Positions 6,363 through 13,939 of a stretch of 46,898 nt of DNA are shown piece by piece. The notes under the pieces were generated by a model. That model had not been told where the DNA came from, did no database searches, and saw only the letters and a list, made by a program, of their open reading frames with translations. Within the stretch, counting starts at the first letter, position 1. Each line of letters starts with the position of its first letter. Origin of the DNA: Lachnospiraceae bacterium. GTDB taxonomy: Bacteria > Bacillota > Clostridia > Lachnospirales > Lachnospiraceae. The position numbers and the translations under genes were made by a program. The stretch is from positions 1 through 46,898 of the forward strand of contig JAEDCQ010000012.1 in the NCBI GenBank assembly GCA_016294075.1, given 5' to 3'.

Positions 6363-8033
6363 ATGAATAAGAAATGGTGGCATGACAAAGCAGCTTATCA
6401 GATTTACCCCAAAAGCTTTCTGGATACAAACGGTGACGGCATCGGTGACTTAAAGGGAATCATCAGCAAATTGGATTATCTAAAGGATTTAGGTATTGAT
6501 ATTATCTGGTTATCACCAATCTATCAATCTCCTTTTGTCGACCAGGGTTATGATATTTCCGATTATTATAAGATAGATGAAAAATTCGGTACCATGGACG
6601 ATTTTGACACTCTGCTTGATGAAGCAAAGAAGCGTGATATGCATATTGTCATGGACTTAGTTATCAATCATTGCTCCGATAAGCATGAATGGTTTCAAAA
6701 AGCATTACAAGACCCTGAGGGCGAATACGGAGATTATTTCTATTTCCGCAAGGGCAAAAACGGCAATCCGCCAAGCAACTACCGTGCTTACTTCGGGGGC
6801 AGTGCATGGGAAAAAGTAGAGGGAACTGACTACTACTATCTTCATATGTTTGCCAAGCAGCAGCCGGATTTAAATTGGAATAATCCAAAAGTTTTAAAAG
6901 AGCTTTATACCATGATTAACTGGTGGCTTAATAAAGGCGTTTCCGGCTTCCGCATTGATGCGATTATCAATATCAAAAAAGATCCTGAGTTTAAAAGCTT
7001 TGAGCCTGACGGACCGGACGGGCTTACCAGCGTATGCCGCATGGTAGACAGTGTTGATGGTGTGGGTGAACTGCTGGAGGATTTAAAAAAGAATACCTTT
7101 GAAAAATACGATGCCTTTACCGTTGCAGAGGTTTTTAATATGAAAAAAGATGAACTGATAGAATTTGTTGGTGAGAATGGACATTTTTCCACTATGTTTG
7201 ATTTCTCCACGCATCAGCTTTCCTTTGGCGAGCACGGCTGGTATGACAGTAAGCCGATTCAGTTTGAAGATTTCAGACGCGTTATTTTCCATTCACAGAC
7301 AGAATGTCTGGATATCGGTTTTCTTGCAAATATCATCGAAAACCACGATGAACCGCGCGGAGTCAACCGTTATCTTCCTAAGCATGCAAGAAACGAGGCC
7401 GGCTTTAAGATGCTCGGTACCGTCAGTGTACTGCTCCGTGGTCTTCCTTTTCTTTATCAGGGACAGGAAATCGGCATGCAGAACTGCCGCATGAATTCCA
7501 TTGATGAGTACGATGATATCAATACAAAAGGGGAATATAAGATGGCCCTGGAAGCCGGCCTTTCCGACCGGGAAGCACTGGAAGCCTGCTATGAGAACAG
7601 TCGTGACAATGCCCGAACTCCAATGCAGTGGGATGACAGTGCAAACGCCGGATTTTCAAGCGGCACTCCGTGGTTAAAGGTCAATCCGAATTATAAAGAT
7701 ATCAATGTAAAAGAACAGTCAGGGCGTCCGGATTCTGTTTTGAATTATTATAAAAAGCTCCTTGCTTTACGCAAAAACGATTCCTACCGGGAAGTGCTGA
7801 CATACGGTGCCTGTATACCGATGTATTTAGACGAGGATAATATCTTTGCCTATGCAAGAGAAAAAGATAACCATAAGGTTATTGTCCTTGCCAACTTTTC
7901 GGATAAACCGCGTGTTTTAAACGGTGATTTTGCAAACCGCCCCATCCTTCTTAATAATATGGAAAACATAACTCTGAGTCCTTCCTCTGTTACGCTTATG
8001 CCCTGTCAGGCTGTTGTATTTGGGGAAATCTGA
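6363..8033 (+). CDS. GH13 alpha-glucosidase (oligo-1,6-glucosidase type)
   Basis: The protein (556 residues, normal length) starts MNKKWWHDKAAYQIYPKSF, the opening of cytosolic GH13 alpha-glucosidases of the oligo-1,6-glucosidase/sucrose-isomerase-like group. There is no signal peptide. Catalytic residues fit: Asp199 in GFRIDAI as nucleophile, Glu256 in TVAEVFN as acid/base, Asp329 in ENHDEP. It should release glucose from alpha-linked oligosaccharides after uptake. Exact linkage preference cannot be read from the sequence. The site GGAGGAAATTTT precedes the ATG. The gene stands alone on the plus strand, with no sugar transporter or regulator next to it, and converges with the MATE gene across a shared hairpin. 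Confidence 0.92.
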   Translation: MNKKWWHDKAAYQIYPKSFLDTNGDGIGDLKGIISKLDYLKDLGIDIIWLSPIYQSPFVDQGYDISDYYKIDEKFGTMDDFDTLLDEAKKRDMHIVMDLVINHCSDKHEWFQKALQDPEGEYGDYFYFRKGKNGNPPSNYRAYFGGSAWEKVEGTDYYYLHMFAKQQPDLNWNNPKVLKELYTMINWWLNKGVSGFRIDAIINIKKDPEFKSFEPDGPDGLTSVCRMVDSVDGVGELLEDLKKNTFEKYDAFTVAEVFNMKKDELIEFVGENGHFSTMFDFSTHQLSFGEHGWYDSKPIQFEDFRRVIFHSQTECLDIGFLANIIENHDEPRGVNRYLPKHARNEAGFKMLGTVSVLLRGLPFLYQGQEIGMQNCRMNSIDEYDDINTKGEYKMALEAGLSDREALEACYENSRDNARTPMQWDDSANAGFSSGTPWLKVNPNYKDINVKEQSGRPDSVLNYYKKLLALRKNDSYREVLTYGACIPMYLDEDNIFAYAREKDNHKVIVLANFSDKPRVLNGDFANRPILLNNMENITLSPSSVTLMPCQAVVFGEI

Positions 8034-8064
8034 CATTTTATAGCTTCATCATAGCAAAAGAAAG

Positions 8065-8099
8065 TCCCGGTCCGGAGTATATCTTACTCAGGACCGGGA
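8065..8099. terminator. long hairpin between convergent GH13 and MATE genes
   Basis: TCCCGGTCC pairs with GGACCGGGA, and inside it GAGTA pairs with TACTC across one mismatch. A T-rich run (CTTTCTTTT) follows on the minus strand, so it best serves the MATE gene. It may also stop the glucosidase transcript. Confidence 0.75.
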
Positions 8100-8123
8100 T
8101 ATATCATGTTAACGGCTTTGTAA

Positions 8124-9485
8124 TTATCTATGTACAATGGCTTTCCCCATCCATTTTCGTTTTTTCCAATGACGCATTACAATCAATCCTCTGATGCACT
8201 CATCCGTTGCAGTTCCGATAAATACTCCCGCAACACCAAGTCCAAGCGGAATACCAAGTGTATATCCTACCGTAACACCCAATCCCCACATTGTAATGAG
8301 CCCTATAATCAACGGATAAACATAATCCCCTGCTGCCTTCAGGCTATTTACAAAGGTCATATTCAGACATCTTCCTATCTCAATAAATATATCCACAAGC
8401 AAAATATAATATGCTAAATGAATGATATTTGAGTTATCAGTAAAAATATGTAATGAAAACGGACTAAGCAGCCAGTTGACAGTCGAAAGAGCAATTGTAA
8501 TCGGCAGTGATATCTTTAGGGTACTAAAAACACGTTTATATGCGGCCTCCTCCTTACCGGCTCCTACCAAATGTCCGATAATAATCTGCGTTGCCATCGC
8601 AGCCGAGTTGGAAAATACCATCGCAAAGGAAATTAATGAATTACAATATACTTTTGCATTTACCGCATCATTTCCCATACTGTTAATAAAGGAAAGTAAT
8701 ACCATCTGATACAGATTATAGGAAAGATTCTCACCTGCCGACGGCAATCCGATCTTAACCATTTCTGCAAGAAGTTTTCCCGGAAATGGTGCCAATAACT
8801 TAAGTGAAATCCGACCAATCTTCGCCGCATAAAAGAAGGTAATCGCTACAATTAATGCAACAACTCTGGCAACAACCGTCGAAACAGCAACACCTGCCAC
8901 TCCCAGATTAAGGAATTTCAAAGGTCCGTATAAAAACATATAATTCCCTGCAATGTTAATTAAATTAATTATAACAGAAATATACATTCCGACTTTCGCA
9001 TGACCGTTACATCTTAGTATCTGCAGCATAACATTATAACAGGCCTGTAAAAACAAACCACCGCCAACGATTTTGATATATAATAATGCATCCGGCATCA
9101 TTTCCTCTGATACATGCAGCAAATTCATCAGAACCTGTTTTAGTGCAACCAGACCCGTGCTAAGGATAATACCCACAAACAAATTTACGACTATAGCCAG
9201 TGTGTATATCCGATTCATCTTATCATACTGTTTCGCCCCTAAATACTGTGCTACAACCACTGATGTCGCAGTTGCAATAATATTGAACAGGATAATCATC
9301 ATGAACATAACCTGATTTGCATTTCCTACCGCACCTACTGCATTTTCCGAGTAGTGACTTAACATAACGGTATCAATATTGTTTAGCAGGATGTTTAGGA
9401 ACATTTCCACAAACATTGGACCTGCAATCATAAGAAGCGGTGTATTTTCATTAATCACACGAATCCGTTTTTCTTTTTCTTTCAT
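8124..9485 (-). CDS. MATE family efflux transporter
   Basis: A 453-residue integral membrane protein with about 12 hydrophobic helices in two related halves, as in the multidrug and toxin extrusion family. The N-terminal half includes LLMIAGPMFVEMFLNILLNNID and a later VVVAQYLGAKQYDK segment; the matching feature in the second half is IIIGHLVGAGKEEAA. Such proteins export cationic drugs or metabolites using Na+ or H+ gradients. The substrate cannot be told. AAGGAGC precedes the ATG. It lies 77 bases beyond a tRNA-Arg gene that has its own terminator, so it is presumably transcribed separately. The gene ends before a shared hairpin. Confidence 0.93.
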   Translation of the reverse strand: MKEKEKRIRVINENTPLLMIAGPMFVEMFLNILLNNIDTVMLSHYSENAVGAVGNANQVMFMMIILFNIIATATSVVVAQYLGAKQYDKMNRIYTLAIVVNLFVGIILSTGLVALKQVLMNLLHVSEEMMPDALLYIKIVGGGLFLQACYNVMLQILRCNGHAKVGMYISVIINLINIAGNYMFLYGPLKFLNLGVAGVAVSTVVARVVALIVAITFFYAAKIGRISLKLLAPFPGKLLAEMVKIGLPSAGENLSYNLYQMVLLSFINSMGNDAVNAKVYCNSLISFAMVFSNSAAMATQIIIGHLVGAGKEEAAYKRVFSTLKISLPITIALSTVNWLLSPFSLHIFTDNSNIIHLAYYILLVDIFIEIGRCLNMTFVNSLKAAGDYVYPLIIGLITMWGLGVTVGYTLGIPLGLGVAGVFIGTATDECIRGLIVMRHWKKRKWMGKAIVHR

Positions 9486-9521
9486 TTTAACCGAGCTCCT
9501 TTTTTCAAACCTTCCTATAAC

Positions 9522-9553
9522 AAAAACCCTCGAAAACTACTGTTTTCAAGGGT
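9522..9553 (-). terminator. terminator of tRNA-Arg
   Basis: On the minus strand ACCCTTGAAAAC pairs with GTTTTCGAGGGT around a 4-base loop and is followed by TTTTTG. It begins 9 bases after the tRNA 3' end and separates it from the MATE gene. Confidence 0.88.
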
Positions 9554-9561
9554 TTACGTTA

Positions 9562-9635
9562 CGTGCGTTAGAAGATTCGAACTCCCGACCTTTTGGTCCG
9601 TAGCCAAACGCTCTATCCAGCTGAGCTAAACGCAC
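9562..9635 (-). tRNA. tRNA-Arg (ACG)
   Basis: The minus strand gives acceptor GTGCGTT/AACGCAC, a D arm with AGCTCAGCTGGATAGAGC, and an anticodon stem TTTGG/CCAAA with loop CTACGGA, so anticodon ACG (read as ICG for CGN codons). The T arm has GAGTTCGAATCTT. It is a single tRNA gene with its own promoter and terminator. Confidence 0.95.
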
Positions 9636-9662
9636 ATATTATTATCTTGCGACAACAGTCAT

Positions 9663-9691
9663 ATATTACACACTATTTTTGTTAATGTCAA
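9663..9691 (-). promoter_or_regulatory. promoter of tRNA-Arg (ACG)
   Basis: Minus-strand TTGACA (9686-9691) and TAATAT (9663-9668) with a 17-base spacer, about 28 bases upstream of the tRNA 5' end. Confidence 0.85.
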
Positions 9692-9782
9692 GAGATATTT
9701 TTAATATTTTCTACAGCTTTTTTTGAATGACCAAATAACTCTCTACGTTGCAGGATATCGGGGAACAGAAGAAATGTTCTTC

Positions 9783-10697
9783 CTAAATTGCCGGATTTAC
9801 ATGCACCATAATGTGTTTTACTTTCGGGAAACTGTTCTCAATGTTTTCATGCACCTCTTCCGCAATGTCATGCGCCTTCTGTAAGGTATATGACGCGTCC
9901 ACCTGAATTTCCACATCTACATAGATTTTGTTGCCGAAAATACGAGTCTGCAACAAATCAATCCCTAAGACTTCTTCATGACTCATTACCGCATCATAAA
10001 TTTTTCTCTGTGTTTCCTCGTCACAGGAATGGTCCACCATCTTATCCATCGCATCTTTAAAGATATCATAAGCAGCTTTGGCAATAAACACAAAAATAAC
10101 CAGACTGGCAACCGAATCCATAATAGGAAATCCAAGCATTGCTCCACCGATTCCGATTAGTGCTCCGACAGACGACAACGCATCGGAACGATGGTGCCAC
10201 GCATCTGCCATAAGAGCACTTGAATCAATTTTCTTTGCATAATGTCTTGTATACCAATACATAAGTTCCTTTACGACAATAGATACGATTGCCGCAACCA
10301 AAGCTAACGCTCCGGGTGTTTTCAAATCTCCGTAATTTCCGCGGATAATGTCTTTGAAAGCCTGTGCACCTATTTCCAAGCCCGTAAAAAGCAATACTAT
10401 CGCTAAAACAATAGCCGCAACACACTCTAAACGCTCATGTCCGTAAGGATGCTTTTTATCAGAATCTTTGGATGAAAGTCTGACTCCAATAATGACAATG
10501 ATTGTACTAAACACATCGGATGCGGAATGAATCGCATCACTTATCATGGCATTGGAATTTGCAAAAATTCCTGCCAAAAGCTTGAATGCAGAAAGCAATG
10601 CGTTTTGTACAATCGTAATAAAGGATACTTTGTTTGCCACCCTTCTGAATTCATCTTCCGTTACATTTCGTTCTTCTGTTAATTTGATTTTCTCCAT
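9783..10697 (-). CDS. cation diffusion facilitator (CzcD-like) metal exporter, riboswitch-controlled
   Basis: A 304-residue CDF transporter: six predicted helices (about 27-210) followed by a cytosolic C-terminal domain ending MVHVNPAI. Metal-site residues are visible in SDAIHSASDV (helix 2) and ADAWHHRSDALSS (helix 5). CDF proteins export divalent metals such as Zn, Co, Ni or Mn in exchange for protons. Here the upstream RNA matches the Ni/Co riboswitch class, which points to Ni2+/Co2+ export, though this is inferred from regulation rather than the protein. The ribosome binding site AAGAGGTGG lies 9 bases before the ATG. The gene appears monocistronic. Confidence 0.93.
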   Translation of the reverse strand: MEKIKLTEERNVTEDEFRRVANKVSFITIVQNALLSAFKLLAGIFANSNAMISDAIHSASDVFSTIIVIIGVRLSSKDSDKKHPYGHERLECVAAIVLAIVLLFTGLEIGAQAFKDIIRGNYGDLKTPGALALVAAIVSIVVKELMYWYTRHYAKKIDSSALMADAWHHRSDALSSVGALIGIGGAMLGFPIMDSVASLVIFVFIAKAAYDIFKDAMDKMVDHSCDEETQRKIYDAVMSHEEVLGIDLLQTRIFGNKIYVDVEIQVDASYTLQKAHDIAEEVHENIENSFPKVKHIMVHVNPAI

Positions 10698-10774
10698 AAT
10701 TATCAGCCACCTCTTTTTTGATAGCTCTATGGCACTAATATATATGTGGGATTATAAGCGAATGCTTTGAAGAT

Positions 10775-10884
10775 AAAAAAACACCCACGAATCAGTATTA
10801 GCAACTACTGTCCCGTGGATGAAAGATTCCACTGTCACTCATGCGACCCGACTCCATGACATTTTATCACGGTCTGCTCAGTTT
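10775..10884 (-). promoter_or_regulatory. Ni/Co (NiCo, czcD-motif) riboswitch with overlapping terminator
   Basis: Minus-strand RNA contains the conserved blocks CTGAGCAG, GGAGTCGGGTCGC, GTGACAG and CCACGGGACAGT in the order and spacing I remember for the NiCo class. Helices can be drawn: P1 (ACTG/CAGT), P2 (CCGTGA/TCATGG), P3 (TCGC/GTGA, GNNA-like loop ATGA) and P4 (GTGGA/TCCAC). The 3' arm of P4 and P1 also forms a terminator hairpin (CCACG...CGTGG, 10785-10818) followed by seven Ts (10775-10781). Ligand binding should therefore prevent the terminator and switch the CDF gene on. It ends about 78 bases before that gene. Confidence 0.9.
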
Positions 10885-10953
10885 GTACTGTAGATTTATA
10901 TGCAGTGCAAAGAGTTTTTTAACCATAACATATATATTATGGTATGTCAATAT

Positions 10954-11145
10954 TTATAATAAATAATTTCTTTTAAAACGTCCCTTAATCAGTTTAACCA
11001 CGCGATTAAAATCCCCCGGTTTTATCAGATATGTATATTTTCCTTCTATGGTCCCAAAGGTTACTATTTTTTCTATTTCAAGCTGCTTCTTTAAGTAATC
11101 CAGCATATTTTCCTTTGATGCATTTCTGTTATACACCTTAAGCAT
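10954..11145 (-). CDS. small hypothetical protein, start uncertain
   Basis: I do not recognise this 63-residue protein (MLKVYNRNASKEN...GRFKRNYLL). It is basic, probably soluble, with a helix-like first half (ENMLDYLKKQLEIEK) and a strand-rich middle (IVTFGTIEGKYTYLI). I prefer the ATG at 11145 because GAGGGG lies seven bases upstream. The frame stays open to a GTG at 11247, and a TTG at 11235 follows AGGAG at short distance; those would add up to 34 residues including two CxxC-like cysteines (ECEGC). The longer N-terminus overlaps an inverted-repeat-rich stretch, which makes it less convincing. Confidence 0.5.
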   Translation of the reverse strand: MLKVYNRNASKENMLDYLKKQLEIEKIVTFGTIEGKYTYLIKPGDFNRVVKLIKGRFKRNYLL

Positions 11146-11247
11146 CGAACACCCCTCACACTCTATAGATGGATTAGGCGTTTGCGAAACGACACAAGCC
11201 GCATAAATACGGCATTTTTTGTTGTTAAAAATCAAATAACTCCTCAC

Positions 11248-11275
11248 TTGCGAACGAGCTTAGTGAGTTTCGCAA
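11248..11275. repeat. inverted repeat upstream of the small gene
   Basis: TTGCGAA (11248-11254) is repeated in inverse orientation as TTCGCAA (11269-11275), and an alternative CTCAC/GTGAG pairing overlaps it. A related TTTGCGAAACGACA string occurs about 75 bases to the left (around 11180). No T-tract follows on either strand, so it is not an obvious terminator. Confidence 0.5.
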
Positions 11276-11317
11276 TTACCTATTTTTATTTATCAACAGC
11301 CATAGCTGTGATAGTCA

Positions 11318-12019
11318 TCATTTACAGGCATCAACAAAAGCCTGAACGAGTTTTACGCTTTCCTCATTCACTTCGTATGAAAATTCAGGATGCCACTGAA
11401 CACCCACGGCAAATTTTTTATTTCTTACTGAGACAGCCTCAACAAGCCCATCCTCAGAAAGAGCCATTACATCTACAGAATCAGCAGGCAGTTTCACCGC
11501 TTGATGATGGTAGCTGTTTACCTCATGAATACCGCTGCCAATAATATCCGCAAGCATAGAACCCTCAAAAACTTTAACCTTATGTGCAGCCATGTCATAA
11601 GGCGGAGCCATATGATGCTCAATTCTGCTATTATATTCTGTCGGCAAATCCTGATACAAGTCTCCACCCAAATATGCATTCATAAATTGGATTCCCCGGC
11701 ATATTCCCAACACCGGCTTGTCTTCCTCAAGTGCCAGACGAAAAAGAATACCTTCCATATCATCTCTTGCTTTACAGGGAATGCCACATTCCTTTGATGC
11801 CTCTTTTCCATAGACATATGGATCCACATCATGACCACCGGTTAAAAGTAAACCGTCGCATAATTCAAAAACCTGCTTTAGCTCATCTTCATCTGATGTT
11901 AACGGAAGCATAATTGGAAGAGCTCCACACCTTTCCAATACTTTCATATACCCGGGCAGCATCCAATAGCTTTCTTTTTCATCATCATACAAGGGTATTA
12001 ATCCAATCAACGGACGCAT
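11318..12019 (-). CDS. PuuD-like gamma-glutamyl hydrolase (class I amidotransferase fold, peptidase C26)
   Basis: A 233-residue cytosolic protein starting MRPLIGLIPLYDD. It has the triad of the class I glutamine amidotransferase fold: Cys107 in GICRGIQ, and His210/Glu212 in QWHPEF. The TGGHDVDP motif (around 60-67) is typical of the gamma-glutamyl-GABA hydrolase (PuuD) and folate gamma-glutamyl hydrolase-like group. It should cleave gamma-glutamyl amides; the natural substrate is not clear, since no putrescine genes are adjacent. GGAGGAAAGACCT precedes the ATG at 12019, so an in-frame upstream ATG was not used. It lies just downstream of the aldolase terminator. Confidence 0.88.
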   Translation of the reverse strand: MRPLIGLIPLYDDEKESYWMLPGYMKVLERCGALPIMLPLTSDEDELKQVFELCDGLLLTGGHDVDPYVYGKEASKECGIPCKARDDMEGILFRLALEEDKPVLGICRGIQFMNAYLGGDLYQDLPTEYNSRIEHHMAPPYDMAAHKVKVFEGSMLADIIGSGIHEVNSYHHQAVKLPADSVDVMALSEDGLVEAVSVRNKKFAVGVQWHPEFSYEVNEESVKLVQAFVDACK

Positions 12020-12046
12020 AGGTCTTTCCTCCAACTCAAATAGCAT

Positions 12047-12081
12047 AAAAAAGGCGCCTGCTTTTAAAAGCAGACGCCTTT
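12047..12081 (-). terminator. terminator after the aldolase gene
   Basis: On the minus strand AAAGGCGTCTGCTTTT pairs with AAAAGCAGGCGCCTTT (one mismatch) and is followed by six Ts. It lies about 55 bases beyond the aldolase stop and immediately before the amidotransferase gene. Confidence 0.9.
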
Positions 12082-12135
12082 GTCTTTTTATGTGTTACAC
12101 TATACAATCATTTTACTGAAATTGCAACTATTTTT

Positions 12136-13005
12136 TTAGTCCATACCTGCAAATACCTTCATTGCAGTCTTTACATTTTCCTTCATTGCCTTTCGGGCTG
12201 CCATAAAAACAGATGAAAAGAAAACAGGTTCTCCTTCTTTTAAACCATCCAGATATTCTGCAACTGCATTCCCACCGGCTTTATCCATATAAGTAAAATA
12301 ATTGATTTTCCTTACTCCGGATTCGACTGCCTTATGATAATCCTCCGTGCTGACACCGGAGCCTCCATGCATCACAACCGGAATATTATTTGTATTTTTA
12401 CGGACATTCTTTACCACATCAAAATCAAGCTTGGGAGCTGACAGATAAATACCATGTGTGGTTCCAAAGGAACATGCCAGCGCATCTATACCTGTATACG
12501 CGACAAACTTTGCTGCCATTACAGGATCTGTATAAATTTTTGTATCATCCTCTGTTCCTGCCCCGCTGTCACCTGTTCCGGATTCCCTTTTCCCCATAGA
12601 ACCCAGCTCCGCTTCTACAGATGCACCGTATTTTTTTGCCATTTCTACGGCTTTTTTAGTATTCTCCAGATTTTCTTCATAAGGCAAAACAGAACCGTCA
12701 TACATAATTCCCGTAAATCCGATTTCCAATGCCTCCCGTAAATACTCCAAAGTTTCACCATGGTCCAAATGTACGCATACCGGCACCTTCGCTTTCTTTG
12801 CCATTTCCACCATAATCGGTCCAATTGTTTTTAAAGGAATCCATGGCTCATGACATTGGGCAAACTGAATAATGACGGGAAGATTCAGCTCTTCTGCCGC
12901 TGCAAATTCTGCCTCAATTGCTTCCAATCCGGATGCATTAAAGGCACCGATAGCAATCTTTTTTTCTTCCGCTATTTTCAATATCTCTTTTAATGATATG
13001 AGCAT
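12136..13005 (-). CDS. class II ketose-bisphosphate aldolase (fructose-bisphosphate aldolase family)
   Basis: A 289-residue zinc-dependent class II aldolase. Asp81/His82 (HLDHGE), Glu133 (VEAELG), His184 (TTHGIY) and His213 (MHGGSG) fit the metal and catalytic positions; the glycine-rich GGSGVS binds a substrate phosphate. The reaction would be reversible aldol cleavage of fructose 1,6-bisphosphate, or tagatose 1,6-bisphosphate, to two triose phosphates. GatY/KbaY-like specificity cannot be excluded. I chose the ATG at 13005 because AAGGAGAACTTTGAT precedes it. An open frame extends upstream but runs through a dispersed repeat and into rsgA. A strong terminator follows the gene. Confidence 0.9.
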   Translation of the reverse strand: MLISLKEILKIAEEKKIAIGAFNASGLEAIEAEFAAAEELNLPVIIQFAQCHEPWIPLKTIGPIMVEMAKKAKVPVCVHLDHGETLEYLREALEIGFTGIMYDGSVLPYEENLENTKKAVEMAKKYGASVEAELGSMGKRESGTGDSGAGTEDDTKIYTDPVMAAKFVAYTGIDALACSFGTTHGIYLSAPKLDFDVVKNVRKNTNNIPVVMHGGSGVSTEDYHKAVESGVRKINYFTYMDKAGGNAVAEYLDGLKEGEPVFFSSVFMAARKAMKENVKTAMKVFAGMD

Positions 13006-13039
13006 ATCAAAGTTCTCCTTTTTATCCGGCCAATGGGCT

Positions 13040-13065
13040 CTCTGCGTGGCAAAAGAAACGTCCCT
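13040..13065. repeat. dispersed short repeat, copy 1
   Basis: The 26 bases here match 37851-37876 at 23 of 26 positions (shared core GCGTGGC..AAGAAACGTCCCT on the plus strand). This copy lies between rsgA and the aldolase gene and ends at the rsgA stop codon. In one minus-strand frame both copies read RDVSxAT. Confidence 0.75.
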
Positions 13066-13936
13066 AATACTTCCTCCGGCATTCCTCATACAACAGCTTG
13101 TAATTTTCATATCGAATCGGACTGATGCTGCCGTCCGAAACAGCCTGCTTCACGGCACATTCCGGCTCGTGAATATGATTGCATCCAAGAAAACGACATT
13201 GATTCTGCAGTTCTTCAAACTCCGGATAATACCATTTGATATCTTCTTTTTCTAAATCAAATACCGATAAAGAACTAAATCCCGGTGTATCCAGAATATA
13301 AGAATCATCATCCAGAGTAATCAATTCGCTGTGGCGGGTTGTGTGTTTACCGCGTTCTATCTTTTCACTGATGCCGCCGGTTTCCATCGTTATACCGGTT
13401 TGCAGCAAATTGATAAAGGATGATTTGCCGACACCGCTGGGGCCTGCCACAGTCGATGTTTTTCCTTTCAGCATATCCTTCAGTTCTTCAATTCCCTGTT
13501 TTTTTAATGCACTGATAAAACATATCCTATGACCGGCATTCTTATAAATATCCCGTAATTGTTCCGTTTCATGCTCCGTTACCAAATCCGTCTTATTAAA
13601 GCAGATTATGGTCGGAATTTTTTTCTGCTCCATCATTAACAGGAATCTATCCAGCAAATTAAAATTCGGCTTTGGACGGTTAGCTGCAAAAATAACGAGC
13701 GCCTGATCAATATTGGCTACCGCCGGACGAATCAGTTCATTGTATCTTGGCAGAATACAGGATACATTCCCTATCTTTTTTTCCTCATCCAAAACGGTGA
13801 TTTCCACATTATCACCTACAAGCGGCTTCTCTTTATTTTTACGGAATACACCTTTTGCCTTGCATTCATAAATCCCACTACCGGTTACATGCACATAATA
13901 AAACCCGGCAATTCCTCGTATGATTTTCCCCTGCAT
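13064..13936 (-). CDS. rsgA: ribosome small subunit biogenesis GTPase RsgA
   Basis: RsgA is a circularly permuted GTPase that checks late 30S maturation and is released on GTP hydrolysis. The permuted motif order is clear: an N-terminal OB fold (about 1-65), G4 as FNKTD, G1 as GPSGVGKSSF, G3 as DTPGF, then a C-terminal zinc site with Cys, Cys, His, Cys (CRFLGCNHIHEPECA). Length 290 is normal. It follows the PASTA kinase gene by only three bases, the usual Firmicutes order prpC-prkC-rsgA, so it is probably in the same transcript. Its stop codon lies within the dispersed repeat. Confidence 0.96.
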   Translation of the reverse strand: MQGKIIRGIAGFYYVHVTGSGIYECKAKGVFRKNKEKPLVGDNVEITVLDEEKKIGNVSCILPRYNELIRPAVANIDQALVIFAANRPKPNFNLLDRFLLMMEQKKIPTIICFNKTDLVTEHETEQLRDIYKNAGHRICFISALKKQGIEELKDMLKGKTSTVAGPSGVGKSSFINLLQTGITMETGGISEKIERGKHTTRHSELITLDDDSYILDTPGFSSLSVFDLEKEDIKWYYPEFEELQNQCRFLGCNHIHEPECAVKQAVSDGSISPIRYENYKLLYEECRRKY

Positions 13937-13939
13937 CTG

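Noticed and set aside
6181..6366. 61-codon open frame upstream of the GH13 gene
   Set aside because: No ribosome binding site or recognisable protein character; it ends across the GH13 start codon and reads through AT-rich leader DNA.
11200..11225. Plus-strand terminator GCCGCATAAATACGGC plus T run
   Set aside because: No plus-strand transcript is expected there; the pairing is short and lies in or near the small minus-strand gene.
13006..13110. N-terminal extension of the aldolase
   Set aside because: The extension passes through a dispersed repeat and into rsgA, while a strong ribosome binding site marks the ATG at 13005.
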